Positions 1-7,265 of a stretch of 9,574 nucleotides of DNA are shown piece after piece. The position numbers were made by a program, and so were the translations under genes. The DNA comes from Methylococcaceae bacterium (GTDB lineage: Bacteria; Pseudomonadota; Gammaproteobacteria; Methylococcales; Methylomonadaceae). The notes under the pieces are model-generated. The model worked only from the letters and a program-made list of their open reading frames with translations, had not been told where the DNA came from and searched no databases. How positions within the stretch are numbered: the first letter of the stretch is position 1; each line of letters starts with the position of its first letter. Location of the stretch: positions 1-9,574 of the forward strand of contig JABFST010000505.1 of the NCBI GenBank assembly GCA_013140465.1. Reading direction: 5' to 3'.

Positions 1-7
1 CGCCCGT

Positions 8-103
8 GCCTTGTTACGCGTTCAGCTGGAGTGCAATGGCTTTAGACATTGCCGTGCCACCGAGTAAAACGTCTAAAGCCGTTTTACTCCAGTCGCGTAA
101 GGC
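8..103. repeat. Compound palindrome: two hairpins with complementary loops
   Basis: Seen directly: outer arms 8-20 and 94-103 (GCCTT..TACGCG against CGCGTAAGGC, with a 2-base bulge on the left) and inner arms CTGGAGT (26-32) and ACTCCAG (86-92). Inside are two local hairpins. GCAAT/ATTGC (33-37/48-52) closes loop GGCTTTAGAC (38-47), and GTAAAAC/GTTTTAC (64-70/81-87) closes loop GTCTAAAGCC (71-80). The two loops are exact reverse complements of each other. The segment can therefore fold as one long imperfect stem or as two hairpins able to kiss. It could be a REP-like repeat unit, a recombination or transposition end, or a structured RNA. It does not show the conserved R-box pattern of an integron attC site. 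Function unknown. Confidence 0.7.
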
Positions 104-110
104 TTATCAG

Positions 111-124
111 CACAGGATACTGTG
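111..124. repeat. Short dyad CACAG-GATA-CTGTG
   Basis: A 5-bp perfect dyad (111-115 against 120-124) with a 4-base GATA loop. It lies between the compound palindrome and the facing inverted repeats and overlaps the first bases of the left repeat. It may be part of the same mobile or repetitive unit. No function can be assigned. Confidence 0.4.
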
Positions 125-229
125 AAAGTATTGCCAAAAAACACTAAAAAAAGCGGGAACAGCCCTGTAAGTCATTGATGCTTGTTGGTCGAAAATCTAT
201 TTTTTTGCCTAATTTTGGAATACTTTTAC
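122..229. repeat. Facing imperfect inverted repeats (MITE or IS-remnant candidate)
   Basis: The left repeat at 122-139 (GTGAAAGTATTGCCAAAA) matches the reverse complement of 213-229 (GTAAAAGTATTCCAAAA) with one substitution and one single-base indel. The two face each other over a 108-base span. No open reading frame of useful length lies between them and I see no target-site duplication outside. This is the layout of a very short non-autonomous element or an IS end, but chance in AT-rich DNA is possible. It lies just downstream of the DUF2442 gene. Confidence 0.4.
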
Positions 230-250
230 GGCCTCTAGTGCAAAACCGCC

Positions 251-493
251 CTACGGACTTATTTTTTCATAAAGAGATTCCGGAGCGATGTCGGCACCAT
301 TCTCCCAAGCGATTGTGCCGCCATCGATACTTGCTGCTTTAAACAGATTCAAATCCTGCAACGGTTCAAAAATAGCCCATTTACCAATGTATTCTGAAAA
401 ATCGACATTGCCACAAGTACCGTCATCAAACACAATATTAAAAATGTAGCCTTGTTGATAGTTAATTTCAATGACCTTATTCATATTCCACAT
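251..493 (-). CDS. DUF2442 domain protein, 80 aa
   Basis: A short acidic protein recognisable as DUF2442 from its pattern: an N-terminal strand (KVIEINYQQGYIFNIVF), a DDGTCGNVDFSEYIG turn-and-strand segment, a GKWAIFEPLQDLNLFKAASI stretch, then GGTIAWENGADIAPESLYE near the C-terminus. The chosen start is ATG at 493, preceded by a strong G-rich ribosome site (GAGGGGGG). A TTG codon at 511 is in frame but lies inside that site and overlaps the stop of the upstream gene. The DUF4160 gene ends 14 nt upstream, and DUF2442 and DUF4160 genes are commonly adjacent in bacteria. The pair has been suggested to be toxin-antitoxin-like, but I know of no settled function. This gene is intact while its partner is frameshifted. 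Confidence 0.88.
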   Translation of the reverse strand: MWNMNKVIEINYQQGYIFNIVFDDGTCGNVDFSEYIGKWAIFEPLQDLNLFKAASIDGGTIAWENGADIAPESLYEKISP

Positions 494-506
494 AAACGCT
501 ACCCCC

Positions 507-516
507 CTCAATTGAG
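507..516. promoter_or_regulatory. Perfect 10-bp palindrome at the DUF4160/DUF2442 junction
   Basis: CTCAATTGAG is a perfect palindrome covering the end of the disrupted DUF4160 frame and lying just before the ribosome site of DUF2442. It could be an operator for autoregulation, as in many small two-gene modules, or simply a chance palindrome in coding sequence. Confidence 0.25.
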
Positions 517-767
517 TGGTTTTATTTTAGTAATATTTTTACCTTCTTGAGCTAGTTTCCAATCATTTTCAAGTTCGGCAACGTGCAAATCAATCCATTC
601 GCGTACCAGTTTGGTCGCTGTTCTTGAGTTTAACGACCCTTGAGAATATTGCCATTAAAATCAAACAAGGCATTTTCTCCTTGATATTCTGCATGAAAGT
701 GCGGCGGGTTGTGGTCATCGTAGAACATTCTTATGATGATTCCAAAAAATTGGGAAATTATTGGCAT
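508..767 (-). pseudogene. DUF4160 domain protein, disrupted by a -1 frameshift
   Basis: The reading frame from ATG at 767 begins MPIISQFFGIIIRMFYDDHN, then PPHFHAEYQGENALFDFNGN, the typical DUF4160 N-terminus with its H-F-H motif. It stops at TAA (630-632) after ILKGR. A second frame picks up at once with SLNSRTATKLVREWIDLHVA and continues to a C-terminus KITKIKPLN-type tail ending at TGA (508-510), the usual DUF4160 C-terminal half. Restoring one base near 634-640 (AAGGGTCG on the coding strand) would give one 86-residue protein of normal length. No X-XXY-YYZ slippery heptamer is visible, so programmed frameshifting is unlikely. Either a real single-base deletion or a sequencing error explains it. 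The ribosome site before 767 is weak. An upstream in-frame ATG (896) adds 43 residues unlike the family and was not used. Confidence 0.85.
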
Positions 768-1147
768 GGTATATTTTCGTAAATTTAGGGTAACAACTAG
801 AAAATCGGTTTCGATGAGGATTGATGGGGTGCTTATCGGCGAATCCATCTTACGAGTTTTGTGATTGGAACACCTGACCCCGTGCCTCCGGCCCATGCTA
901 AATTTGCGGTGGTTGGGGGATGTCCGGCTTTAAGCTACCGGATGTGAAGGAGTTGTTTTACATCCACGAAAAAACACGAAATCGTAAAGCTAGTTTTTGT
1001 ATAACTTATTGAAATTTATTGCTTATGTTTATTTGCAAGCTCCCGCTTGGAATGCAGGACAAGAAGCCCTGGCTTCCTGTTGTTTTTGAAGATGAGCTGA
1101 TGTCGTCAAGCCTAAGCCAACGCACTTTTTTTAGATGAAGACTATCT
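768..1147. other. Gene-free stretch with decayed or repetitive sequence
   Basis: About 380 bases between the start of the DUF4160 remnant and the end of the TOPRIM-like gene. I find no convincing gene on either strand. The longest candidate is a plus-strand frame of roughly 30 codons from an ATG near 919, with no recognisable family. The stretch contains an imperfect TCCGG/CCGGA dyad around 921-941, an AT-rich segment (about 990-1035) and the double-hairpin repeat described separately. No clear intrinsic terminator follows the TOPRIM-like gene. Confidence 0.5.
1036..1080. repeat. Double-hairpin intergenic repeat
   Basis: Two adjacent hairpins: CAAGC/GCTTG (1036-1040 and 1045-1049, loop TCCC), then GAAGCC/GGCTTC (1063-1068 and 1071-1076). 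The second stem is extended outward by ACA/TGT across one mismatch. The arrangement of short G+C-rich stems joined by GAATGCAGG resembles dispersed palindromic intergenic repeats of proteobacteria. There is no U-run on either side, so it is not a typical intrinsic terminator, though it could protect the 3' end of the minus-strand transcript from exonucleases. Confidence 0.5.
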
Positions 1148-1867
1148 TTACCTTAATTCCGCCAGCACTTGCGTTTCAATTTGTGCCAGGGATTCTATAA
1201 AAACACGAAAACTGGGGTCTTTTTGAACGACTTCATCAATATGCCGCCGCTTTAGAAAAGGCTGGCTAAGCTTATTGTAAGAATTGTAATTTTTATCAAT
1301 ATTCGGCTTAATTTTTGATAATGATGGGTTCGTACCTTTTCCATATAAATGCAATAAAGCTCTCTCACAACCTGTAATTTTGGGAGATTTTAACGGCTCT
1401 TTATTGTTGTAATGGGCATAAAGCCAACATTCTATGGAATGCACACTGACTGCAAATAAAATCTTTTCTGCGTGTTCCTCATAAAATCCTTCTTCGCCAG
1501 TTTCTATAGTGCTTATCAATTTGGCGATAACATCGCTTATCAAAACTCCTGGAGATAAATGATTGTTTTGCTCATCAATATGAGGCACATCAAAACCTTT
1601 GTCGTTAGAAACATCGGTATCGACTTGGATAATAACAAATCGCGTATTCAGAACATCATCACGAAACCGTTTGCTACATAAATAATAGTTGAGCAAGCCC
1701 GTCCAACCGCCTATTTCCCCCGCTTTTTGTTTTTGGCTGGTTTCATCAAAGAGCGGTTGCAACGGGGCAATGTCTGCATCCAAATCTGGATAATCAAAAT
1801 ACCCGCACAAAATATTTTCAATCGTGATTTGATCCGTAGGGCCTTCACAGGCCAAGCCAAACAGCAT
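1148..1867 (-). CDS. TOPRIM/RloB-like protein paired with an AAA ATPase, 239 aa
   Basis: The protein starts MLFGLACEGPTDQITIENIL. The glutamate at residue 8 in an ACEGPTD context after a hydrophobic strand, plus an Asp-x-Asp (residues 83 and 85, VIIQVDTDVS) after another strand, match the metal-binding layout of TOPRIM folds, as in OLD-family nucleases and AriB of PARIS. A later HSIECWLYAHY segment (residues 143-153) parallels the N-P-C-F-E-x-W segment of RloB/AbiLii-type proteins. Inferred role: effector nuclease or RNase of a two-gene defence module. The start at ATG 1867 is 4 nt after the ATPase stop, with AAAAGGA as ribosome site. An in-frame upstream extension to 1939 would overlap the ATPase gene and was rejected. 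Fairly AT-rich relative to metH. I cannot match it to a named family with certainty. Confidence 0.72.
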   Translation of the reverse strand: MLFGLACEGPTDQITIENILCGYFDYPDLDADIAPLQPLFDETSQKQKAGEIGGWTGLLNYYLCSKRFRDDVLNTRFVIIQVDTDVSNDKGFDVPHIDEQNNHLSPGVLISDVIAKLISTIETGEEGFYEEHAEKILFAVSVHSIECWLYAHYNNKEPLKSPKITGCERALLHLYGKGTNPSLSKIKPNIDKNYNSYNKLSQPFLKRRHIDEVVQKDPSFRVFIESLAQIETQVLAELR

Positions 1868-1871
1868 AAGC

Positions 1872-3239
1872 CTAAAATCCTTTTGGCAAACCGCCCAAAT
1901 AGCCACGTAAAAATGCTTCTGACAAACGCAATTCTTCATTAGTTGACGAGCGCGGTTTGTCTTTCAGTTCAATGCGTTTGAAACGAGTATGTCCTTGTTT
2001 GTTGCGAGACCCAACTAACAGGCGTTGCTCGTCGTCGCCTAAATCAATGCCATCCAAAATGGCGGGATTGTGGGTGGTGACAAAGACTTGTTTGTCGTAT
2101 TTTTTTGCCAAACGCACCAATTCTTTAATCAGTTTGGTACACAGTTTAGGATTGAGCGCGACATCAATATTATCAATCGCGAAGATTTTCGGCGTGTCGT
2201 CTGAGACCATTAAGGCGATATAAAACAGCACAAACAAAAAGCCTTCATTGGCACTGCGTTGGTCGAAAGCGGTGCTTAAAAAACGGTCAGCGATGGTGAC
2301 TTTGTCCTCGTAGGACGAAAAATCTTTAGGAATATGCAGGCCGTCAAACCAATCGAACAATTCCAAACAAGTGACAATTTCTTCCAATTGTTCGGGCGAT
2401 TTGCTTTGGATGACTTTTAGCAGTTTCAGCAAACCTTCGCCGTTAATGCCTAGCGGTTCGATTTGACCTTCTTTGCTAAAGTTTCTTAGGGCGGAGTTTT
2501 CTGCAGAAAAAATAGTAAATTCTTTAAATCTAGTTCTGAAGTTATGTGCTTCTAAAATTTTTTTCGTATTTTCTTCATTAATTTCAAACTGTGAAATACT
2601 TTCTGGAGTTTCTTCCTCATAAATTGGTAACTTTCTTATCAAATGTTCATCCAAATTAGCCAAATCCTTACCACTAAAAATATTTAGATATTTTGCAGCT
2701 TGTTGTAATTCATAATGTGTAAATGGGCTTGATAGATTGATAATGAAATTTATAACTTCAGTTTGAGCAGTAACTAATATTATTAATGCTCTTTGAGATG
2801 ATAGCGGCAGAAGCTCTATATGACGGAAAGTTGTTGATTCGTTTTTTATTCTATTCAAAATATCTATCATTAACTCAATTTGTATAGCATTCAATGCACT
2901 TTGGTTTGACCATTTTGAATATGGTTGGTTATCGTTATGTAAGATATATTTTTGAAAATCCACTAAATTTTCGAAACCTAAGTTGATTTTTATCGGTTCT
3001 AACATACTATTAAAACTAAAAGCCGCCCGCATCAATTGCGGTTCAGTTACCCGAATTCCCCTAGAAACCAAAAACTCATTATCCAGCTTGTCCGCCGCCG
3101 CTGCCGCCGCCAAAGCAATCGCCTCCAACACATTACTTTTCCCGCAACCGTTTTCGCCGATCAAGACGTTAAACCGCCCAACGTCCAGCTCTAGTTCGTG
3201 CAGAGATTTGTAATTGTTTATCTGTAATTTGCTAATCAT
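1872..3239 (-). CDS. AAA (SMC/OLD-like, AAA_15/AAA_21-type) ATPase, 455 aa
   Basis: The N-terminus MISKLQINNYKSLHELELDV leads to a Walker A motif GENGCGKS (residues 28-35), the layout of SMC/RecF/OLD-type ATPases. An alanine-rich segment follows (IALAAAAAADKLDNEFL). Residues of about 77-246 form a divergent helical insert. The C-terminal half has IFAIDNIDVALNP in the Walker B position (Asp356), where the usual catalytic glutamate is Asn357, then FVTTHNPAILDG with the H-switch histidine (His390). With the TOPRIM-like gene 4 nt downstream, the pair resembles PARIS (AriA/AriB), OLD/Gabija or AbiL modules, in which the ATPase senses phage and controls the effector. ATG at 3239 was preferred to an in-frame TTG at 3254 because it begins just before the conserved first strand. 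The ribosome site is weak. The insert is strikingly AT-rich. Function in defence is inferred. Confidence 0.85.
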   Translation of the reverse strand: MISKLQINNYKSLHELELDVGRFNVLIGENGCGKSNVLEAIALAAAAAADKLDNEFLVSRGIRVTEPQLMRAAFSFNSMLEPIKINLGFENLVDFQKYILHNDNQPYSKWSNQSALNAIQIELMIDILNRIKNESTTFRHIELLPLSSQRALIILVTAQTEVINFIINLSSPFTHYELQQAAKYLNIFSGKDLANLDEHLIRKLPIYEEETPESISQFEINEENTKKILEAHNFRTRFKEFTIFSAENSALRNFSKEGQIEPLGINGEGLLKLLKVIQSKSPEQLEEIVTCLELFDWFDGLHIPKDFSSYEDKVTIADRFLSTAFDQRSANEGFLFVLFYIALMVSDDTPKIFAIDNIDVALNPKLCTKLIKELVRLAKKYDKQVFVTTHNPAILDGIDLGDDEQRLLVGSRNKQGHTRFKRIELKDKPRSSTNEELRLSEAFLRGYLGGLPKGF

Positions 3240-3263
3240 CTGGATTTTGTCCAATCGTTGAAA

Positions 3264-3467
3264 TCAACTACGGGCATTCCGTTCTTCTCTGGAAGGCATT
3301 TCGATATGGTCAATATCGGCAATTAGAAAAACGGGTTCTTCGTTTGCCGATGTTATTGCGGTATCTGCCAAAGGTTTAATAATTAATTCAATGGCGTGAT
3401 GCTGAAATTCCAAGGGAATTGGCACAAACTCAGGTGCGTCGAGGATAACTTGTCGGACGGTTTGCAT
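3264..3467 (-). CDS. Small antitoxin-like protein, 67 aa
   Basis: The sequence begins MQTVRQVILDAPEFVPIPLE, then FQHHAIELIIKPL, and ends IDHIEMPSREERNARS. This resembles the small N-terminal 'TVRQ...IPIP.E.....E.I..PL' proteins usually encoded beside PIN-, MazF- or similar toxins and annotated as putative antitoxins, possibly with an AbrB-like DNA-binding fold. A good ribosome site (GGGAGAA, 7 nt spacing) supports ATG 3467. It lies 24 nt after metH and 24 nt before the ATPase, so it may be the first gene of the defence-like module or a solitary antitoxin. No toxin gene of the usual kind is present next to it. The assignment rests on sequence resemblance by eye. Confidence 0.65.
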   Translation of the reverse strand: MQTVRQVILDAPEFVPIPLEFQHHAIELIIKPLADTAITSANEEPVFLIADIDHIEMPSREERNARS

Positions 3468-3491
3468 GGTCGTTCTCCCAAGATAAATTCT

Positions 3492-6400
3492 TTAATGATG
3501 TAAATGCGCCGCCAACCAGCGTTCGGCAACATCTTCCGCCATGCCTTTGCGGCGTGCGTAATCTTGCAACTGGTCTTTGTCGATTTTGCCGACGTTAAAA
3601 TATTGCGCTTGTGGGTGCGAGAAATACCAACCGCTGACGGCTGATGCCGGATACATGGCATAGCTTTCGGTTAGGGTGATGCTGGTGTTGTCGGTCACTT
3701 GTAACAACTCGAACAATTTGGCTTTTTCGGTGTGGTCAGGACAGGCGGGATACCCGGGCGCGGGGCGGATGCCTTGGTAGGCTTCGTTAATCAGCTGGTC
3801 GGCATCATAGGCTTCGGTTTCGGCGTAGCCCCAATAGTCTTTTCTGACTTGCAAATGCAGGTATTCGGCAAAGGCTTCGGCGAGTCGGTCAGCGAGGGCT
3901 TTGAGCATAATCGCGCTGTAATCGTCATGGTCTTGCTCAAATTCCGCCAATTTGGCTTCTATGCCGATGCCTGTGGTGACGGCAAACGCGCCGATATAAT
4001 CGGCTTTGCCGCTGTCCACCGGGGCGATGAAGTCGGACAGGCAGAAGTTAGGCCGTCCGGGTGCTTTGATGTTTTGCTGGCGCAAATGGTGTAAGGTTTC
4101 TAGGCGTTGGCTGCGGGTGTCGTCGGTGTATACCAGCACATCGTCTTGGTCACTGTTCGCCGGAAAAAAGCCGATGACGGCTTTGGCGGATAACCAGTGT
4201 TCGCTAACAATTTGCTTAAGCATGGTTTGGGCATCGGCAAACAATTTTCTGGCTTCGGTGCCGACCACTTCATCATTGAGAATTTTAGGATAGCTGCCCG
4301 CCATTTCCCAGGTTTGGAAAAACGGTGTCCAATCGATGTAGTCCACCAAGGTTTCCAGCGCGACTGTATCCAACACTTTGATACCTGTAAACGACGGCTT
4401 AACGGGGACGTAATCATCCCAAACAAATTTATTGCCTCGGGCATCGGTTAAGCTGTGTTGTTTGGTTTTGGCTTCGCGGCCTTTGTGGCGGTCGCGCACT
4501 TCTTCGTATTCGGCACGGATATTGGCGACGAACTCGTCTTTTAAATCGGCGCTCAACAAGTTGCTGGCAACGCCCACACCGCGTGAGGCATCGGTGACGT
4601 ACACGGTCGGGCCGTGGTAATGCGGTTCAATCTTGACCGCCGTGTGCGCACGCGAGGTGGTGGCACCGCCTATCATTAAAGGTATGGTAAAGCCTTGCCG
4701 CTGCATTTCTTTGGCGACAAACACCATTTCGTCCAGCGATGGCGTAATCAGGCCGCTTAAACCAATAATATCGACGTTTTCTAAGCGCGCGGTTTGTAAG
4801 ATTTTTTCTGCGGGGACCATTACGCCTAAATCGATCACGTCATAATTATTGCATTGCAAGACCACGCCGACGATGTTTTTGCCGATGTCGTGGACATCGC
4901 CTTTGACGGTCGCCATCAGGATTTTGCCATTGCTTTGCCGATCACCGCCCGCTTTGTCGGCTTCCATAAATGGCATCAGATAGGCTACGGCTTTTTTCAT
5001 TACGCGTGCGGATTTTACGACTTGCGGCAAGAACATTTTGCCCGCACCAAACAAATCGCCGACTACGTTCATGCCGTCCATAAGTGCGCCTTCAATCACA
5101 TGCAGCGGGCGTTCGGCTTCTAGGCGGGCTTGTTCGGTGTCTTCGTCGATATAATCGGTGATGCCTTTTACCAGCGCGTGTTCTAGGCGTTTGTTAACGG
5201 GCCAGGTGCGCCATTCTAGGTTTTCTTGCTTGACTTCGCTGCTGCTGCCGTCGCCACGGTATTTTGCCGCCAATTCCAATAATTTATCGGTGCCGCTACC
5301 ATCGTGACTGTTTAACACAACGGCTTCGACGGCATCGCGCAAATCTAAGGGAATGTCTTCATAGATAGCCAATTGTCCGGCATTGACGATGCCCATCGAC
5401 AAGCCCGCTTTGATGGCGTGGTATAAAAACACGGCATGGATGGCTTCGCGCACGGGATTGTTGCCGCGAAACGAGAACGACACATTCGATACGCCGCCGG
5501 AAATATGCGCATAGGGCAGGGTTTGTTTGATTTCGCGGGTGGCTTCGATGAAGTCCAGGCCATAATTATTGTGTTCGTCTATGCCTGTGGCAATGGCGAA
5601 AATGTTTGGGTCAAAGATAATGTCTTCGGGCGGGAAGCCAACTTGTTCGGTCAGGATGCGGTAGGCGCGTTGGCAAATTTCCACTTTACGCGCTTTGGTG
5701 TCGGCTTGGCCTTCTTCATCAAACGCCATGACGATAACTGCCGCACCGTAACGGTGGACAAGCTTTGCGTGTTTGATAAACGCCGCTTCGCCTTCTTTAA
5801 GGGATATGGAGTTGACGATGCCTTTGCCTTGGATACATTTTAGCCCGGCTTCCAAAATCTCCCATTTGGACGAATCCAGCATGATAGGCACTTTGGCAAT
5901 GTCGGGTTCGGCAGCAATCAGCATTAAAAACCGCACCATTGCGTCTTTAGACTCCAACATGCCTTCGTCCATGTTGATGTCGATAATTTGGGCGCCGTTT
6001 TCGACTTGTTGTTTGGCGACATCCAAGGCGGCTTCAAAATTGCCGTCTATGACCAAGCGTTTAAACGCCGCCGAACCCGTGACGTTAGTGCGTTCACCGA
6101 CATTGACGAACAAGCTGTCCGGGCCTATCGACATGGGTTCTAAACCCGCCAAACGGCAATGTTTGGGGATGTCAGGAATGGCGCGGGGCGGATATTGTTC
6201 GACGGCGGCGACGATGGCTTTGATGTTGGCGGGCGAAGTGCCGCAACAGCCGCCGATGATATTTAGATAACCGTTCGCCGCCCAATCGGCTAGTTCTGCC
6301 GCCATCGCTTCGGGGGTTTCGTCGTATTCGCCAAATTCGTTGGGTAAGCCTGCGTTAGGATGGGCGGACACATAGGTGTCAGCTATCGACGATAATTCGG

Positions 6401-7172
6401 CGATGTATTGGCGTAATTCAGTGGCCCCTAAGGCGCAGTTAAAGCCAAAGGAAATCGGTTTGACGTGTTTTAAAGAGTTCCAGAATGCTGCGACGGTTTG
6501 CCCTGACAAGGTACGGCCAGAAGCGTCGGTAATCGTGCCGGAAATCATCACGGGCAAGGTTTGCCCCCATTCGTCAAACACTTGCTCAACGGCAAAAATG
6601 GCGGCTTTGGCGTTTAAGGTGTCGAAGACGGTTTCAATCAGGATCAGATCCGCGCCGCCATCAATCAGCCCGCGCGTGGCTTCTTGGTAAGCCAGCACTA
6701 AATCATCAAAAAAGATGTTGCGAAAGCCGGGGTCGTTGACATCGGGCGACATCGACGCGGTGCGTGCAGTCGGCCCTAACACACCCGCCACAAAACGCGG
6801 CTTTTCCGGGGTCTTGAGGGTGTATTCCGCAGCGGCTTCTTTGGCGACACGCGCAGCGGCAACGTTAAGCTCGTAAGCCAACGCTTCCATTTGATAATCC
6901 GCCATCGAAATCGAGGTGGAGTTAAAGGTGTTGGTTTCGACGATGTCCGATCCGGCGGCAAAATAAGCACTGTGGATCGATTTGATGATGTCCGGCTGGG
7001 TGATGGACAGCAGGTCATTATTGCCTTTTAAGTCAACTTCCCAGTCGGCAAAGCGGTCGCCCCGATAATCTTTTTCATCCAGCTTATAGCCTTGGATCAT
7101 CGTCCCCATTGCGCCGTCTAGGAATAGGATGCGCTGGGAAAGTTGCTGTTTAAAGGTGTCTGTGTTGCTCAT
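3492..7172 (-). CDS. metH: Cobalamin-dependent methionine synthase, 1226 aa
   Basis: Transfers the methyl group of 5-methyltetrahydrofolate to homocysteine through methylcobalamin, giving methionine and tetrahydrofolate in the cytoplasm. All four modules are visible. The homocysteine domain starts [15 protein letters not shown] and has zinc cysteines Cys246 (SFGFNCALG) and Cys309-Cys310 (IGGCCGTS). The pterin domain begins near [11 protein letters not shown]. The cobalamin domain has DVHDIGKN with the cobalt-ligand His761. The C-terminal AdoMet reactivation domain has [15 protein letters not shown] from Arg1136. Length is essentially that of E. coli MetH (1227 aa), and these residues fall within about two positions of their E. 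coli counterparts. ATG 7172 (MSNTDTF) was chosen over an in-frame TTG at 7184. The ribosome site is weak. The gene is divergent from DUF2970 with 93 bases between. There is no room for a cobalamin riboswitch in that gap and no clear MetR box. Complete and apparently functional. Confidence 0.98.
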   Translation of the reverse strand: MSNTDTFKQQLSQRILFLDGAMGTMIQGYKLDEKDYRGDRFADWEVDLKGNNDLLSITQPDIIKSIHSAYFAAGSDIVETNTFNSTSISMADYQMEALAYELNVAAARVAKEAAAEYTLKTPEKPRFVAGVLGPTARTASMSPDVNDPGFRNIFFDDLVLAYQEATRGLIDGGADLILIETVFDTLNAKAAIFAVEQVFDEWGQTLPVMISGTITDASGRTLSGQTVAAFWNSLKHVKPISFGFNCALGATELRQYIAELSSIADTYVSAHPNAGLPNEFGEYDETPEAMAAELADWAANGYLNIIGGCCGTSPANIKAIVAAVEQYPPRAIPDIPKHCRLAGLEPMSIGPDSLFVNVGERTNVTGSAAFKRLVIDGNFEAALDVAKQQVENGAQIIDINMDEGMLESKDAMVRFLMLIAAEPDIAKVPIMLDSSKWEILEAGLKCIQGKGIVNSISLKEGEAAFIKHAKLVHRYGAAVIVMAFDEEGQADTKARKVEICQRAYRILTEQVGFPPEDIIFDPNIFAIATGIDEHNNYGLDFIEATREIKQTLPYAHISGGVSNVSFSFRGNNPVREAIHAVFLYHAIKAGLSMGIVNAGQLAIYEDIPLDLRDAVEAVVLNSHDGSGTDKLLELAAKYRGDGSSSEVKQENLEWRTWPVNKRLEHALVKGITDYIDEDTEQARLEAERPLHVIEGALMDGMNVVGDLFGAGKMFLPQVVKSARVMKKAVAYLMPFMEADKAGGDRQSNGKILMATVKGDVHDIGKNIVGVVLQCNNYDVIDLGVMVPAEKILQTARLENVDIIGLSGLITPSLDEMVFVAKEMQRQGFTIPLMIGGATTSRAHTAVKIEPHYHGPTVYVTDASRGVGVASNLLSADLKDEFVANIRAEYEEVRDRHKGREAKTKQHSLTDARGNKFVWDDYVPVKPSFTGIKVLDTVALETLVDYIDWTPFFQTWEMAGSYPKILNDEVVGTEARKLFADAQTMLKQIVSEHWLSAKAVIGFFPANSDQDDVLVYTDDTRSQRLETLHHLRQQNIKAPGRPNFCLSDFIAPVDSGKADYIGAFAVTTGIGIEAKLAEFEQDHDDYSAIMLKALADRLAEAFAEYLHLQVRKDYWGYAETEAYDADQLINEAYQGIRPAPGYPACPDHTEKAKLFELLQVTDNTSITLTESYAMYPASAVSGWYFSHPQAQYFNVGKIDKDQLQDYARRKGMAEDVAERWLAAHLHH

Positions 7173-7210
7173 GAAGTGTGCCAAGAAGGGAAGTTGACGA
7201 AATTTAAAGA

Positions 7211-7239
7211 TTGCTTAAAACGGGTGCTAGCTCTATTAT
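7211..7239 (+). promoter_or_regulatory. Candidate sigma70 promoter for the DUF2970 gene
   Basis: TTGCTT (7211-7216) and TATTAT (7234-7239) are separated by 17 bases, ending about 26 bases before the start codon of the DUF2970 gene. The -10 matches consensus in five of six positions and the -35 in three. It sits in the divergent gap with metH. Confidence 0.5.
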
Positions 7240-7265
7240 TTTTATCACTATTTTAGGAGATAACC

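Noticed and set aside
8..103. Integron attC site
   Set aside because: The arms are palindromic, but the R-box consensus (RYYYAAC and GTTRRRY) is not met at the outer ends and no integrase or cassette-like neighbour is seen.
630..640. Programmed -1 frameshift in the DUF4160 gene
   Set aside because: No X-XXY-YYZ slippery heptamer or downstream stem structure is evident, so a simple single-base loss is more likely.
1868..1939. Longer TOPRIM-like protein starting at 1939 with a 24-residue extension
   Set aside because: The extension overlaps the 3' end of the ATPase gene in another frame. The conserved first strand begins at the ATG at 1867, which also has a suitable ribosome site.
5436..5843. 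Plus-strand open frame of 135 codons inside metH, and several others (3732-4094, 5773-6270, 6376-6690)
   Set aside because: They lie antisense to a complete, well-supported metH reading frame, have no ribosome sites or recognisable domains, and are expected by-products of G+C-rich coding sequence.
7247..7260. Near-identical 14-mers ACTATTTTAGGRGA at 7247-7260 and 8474-8487
   Set aside because: One is the ribosome-site region of the DUF2970 gene and the other is half of a dyad upstream of a promoter. With no shared context the match is probably chance in AT-rich sequence.
7173..7265. Cobalamin riboswitch or MetR site controlling metH
   Set aside because: Only 93 bases separate metH from the divergent gene, too short for a full cobalamin riboswitch, and no TGAA-n5-TTCA box is visible.
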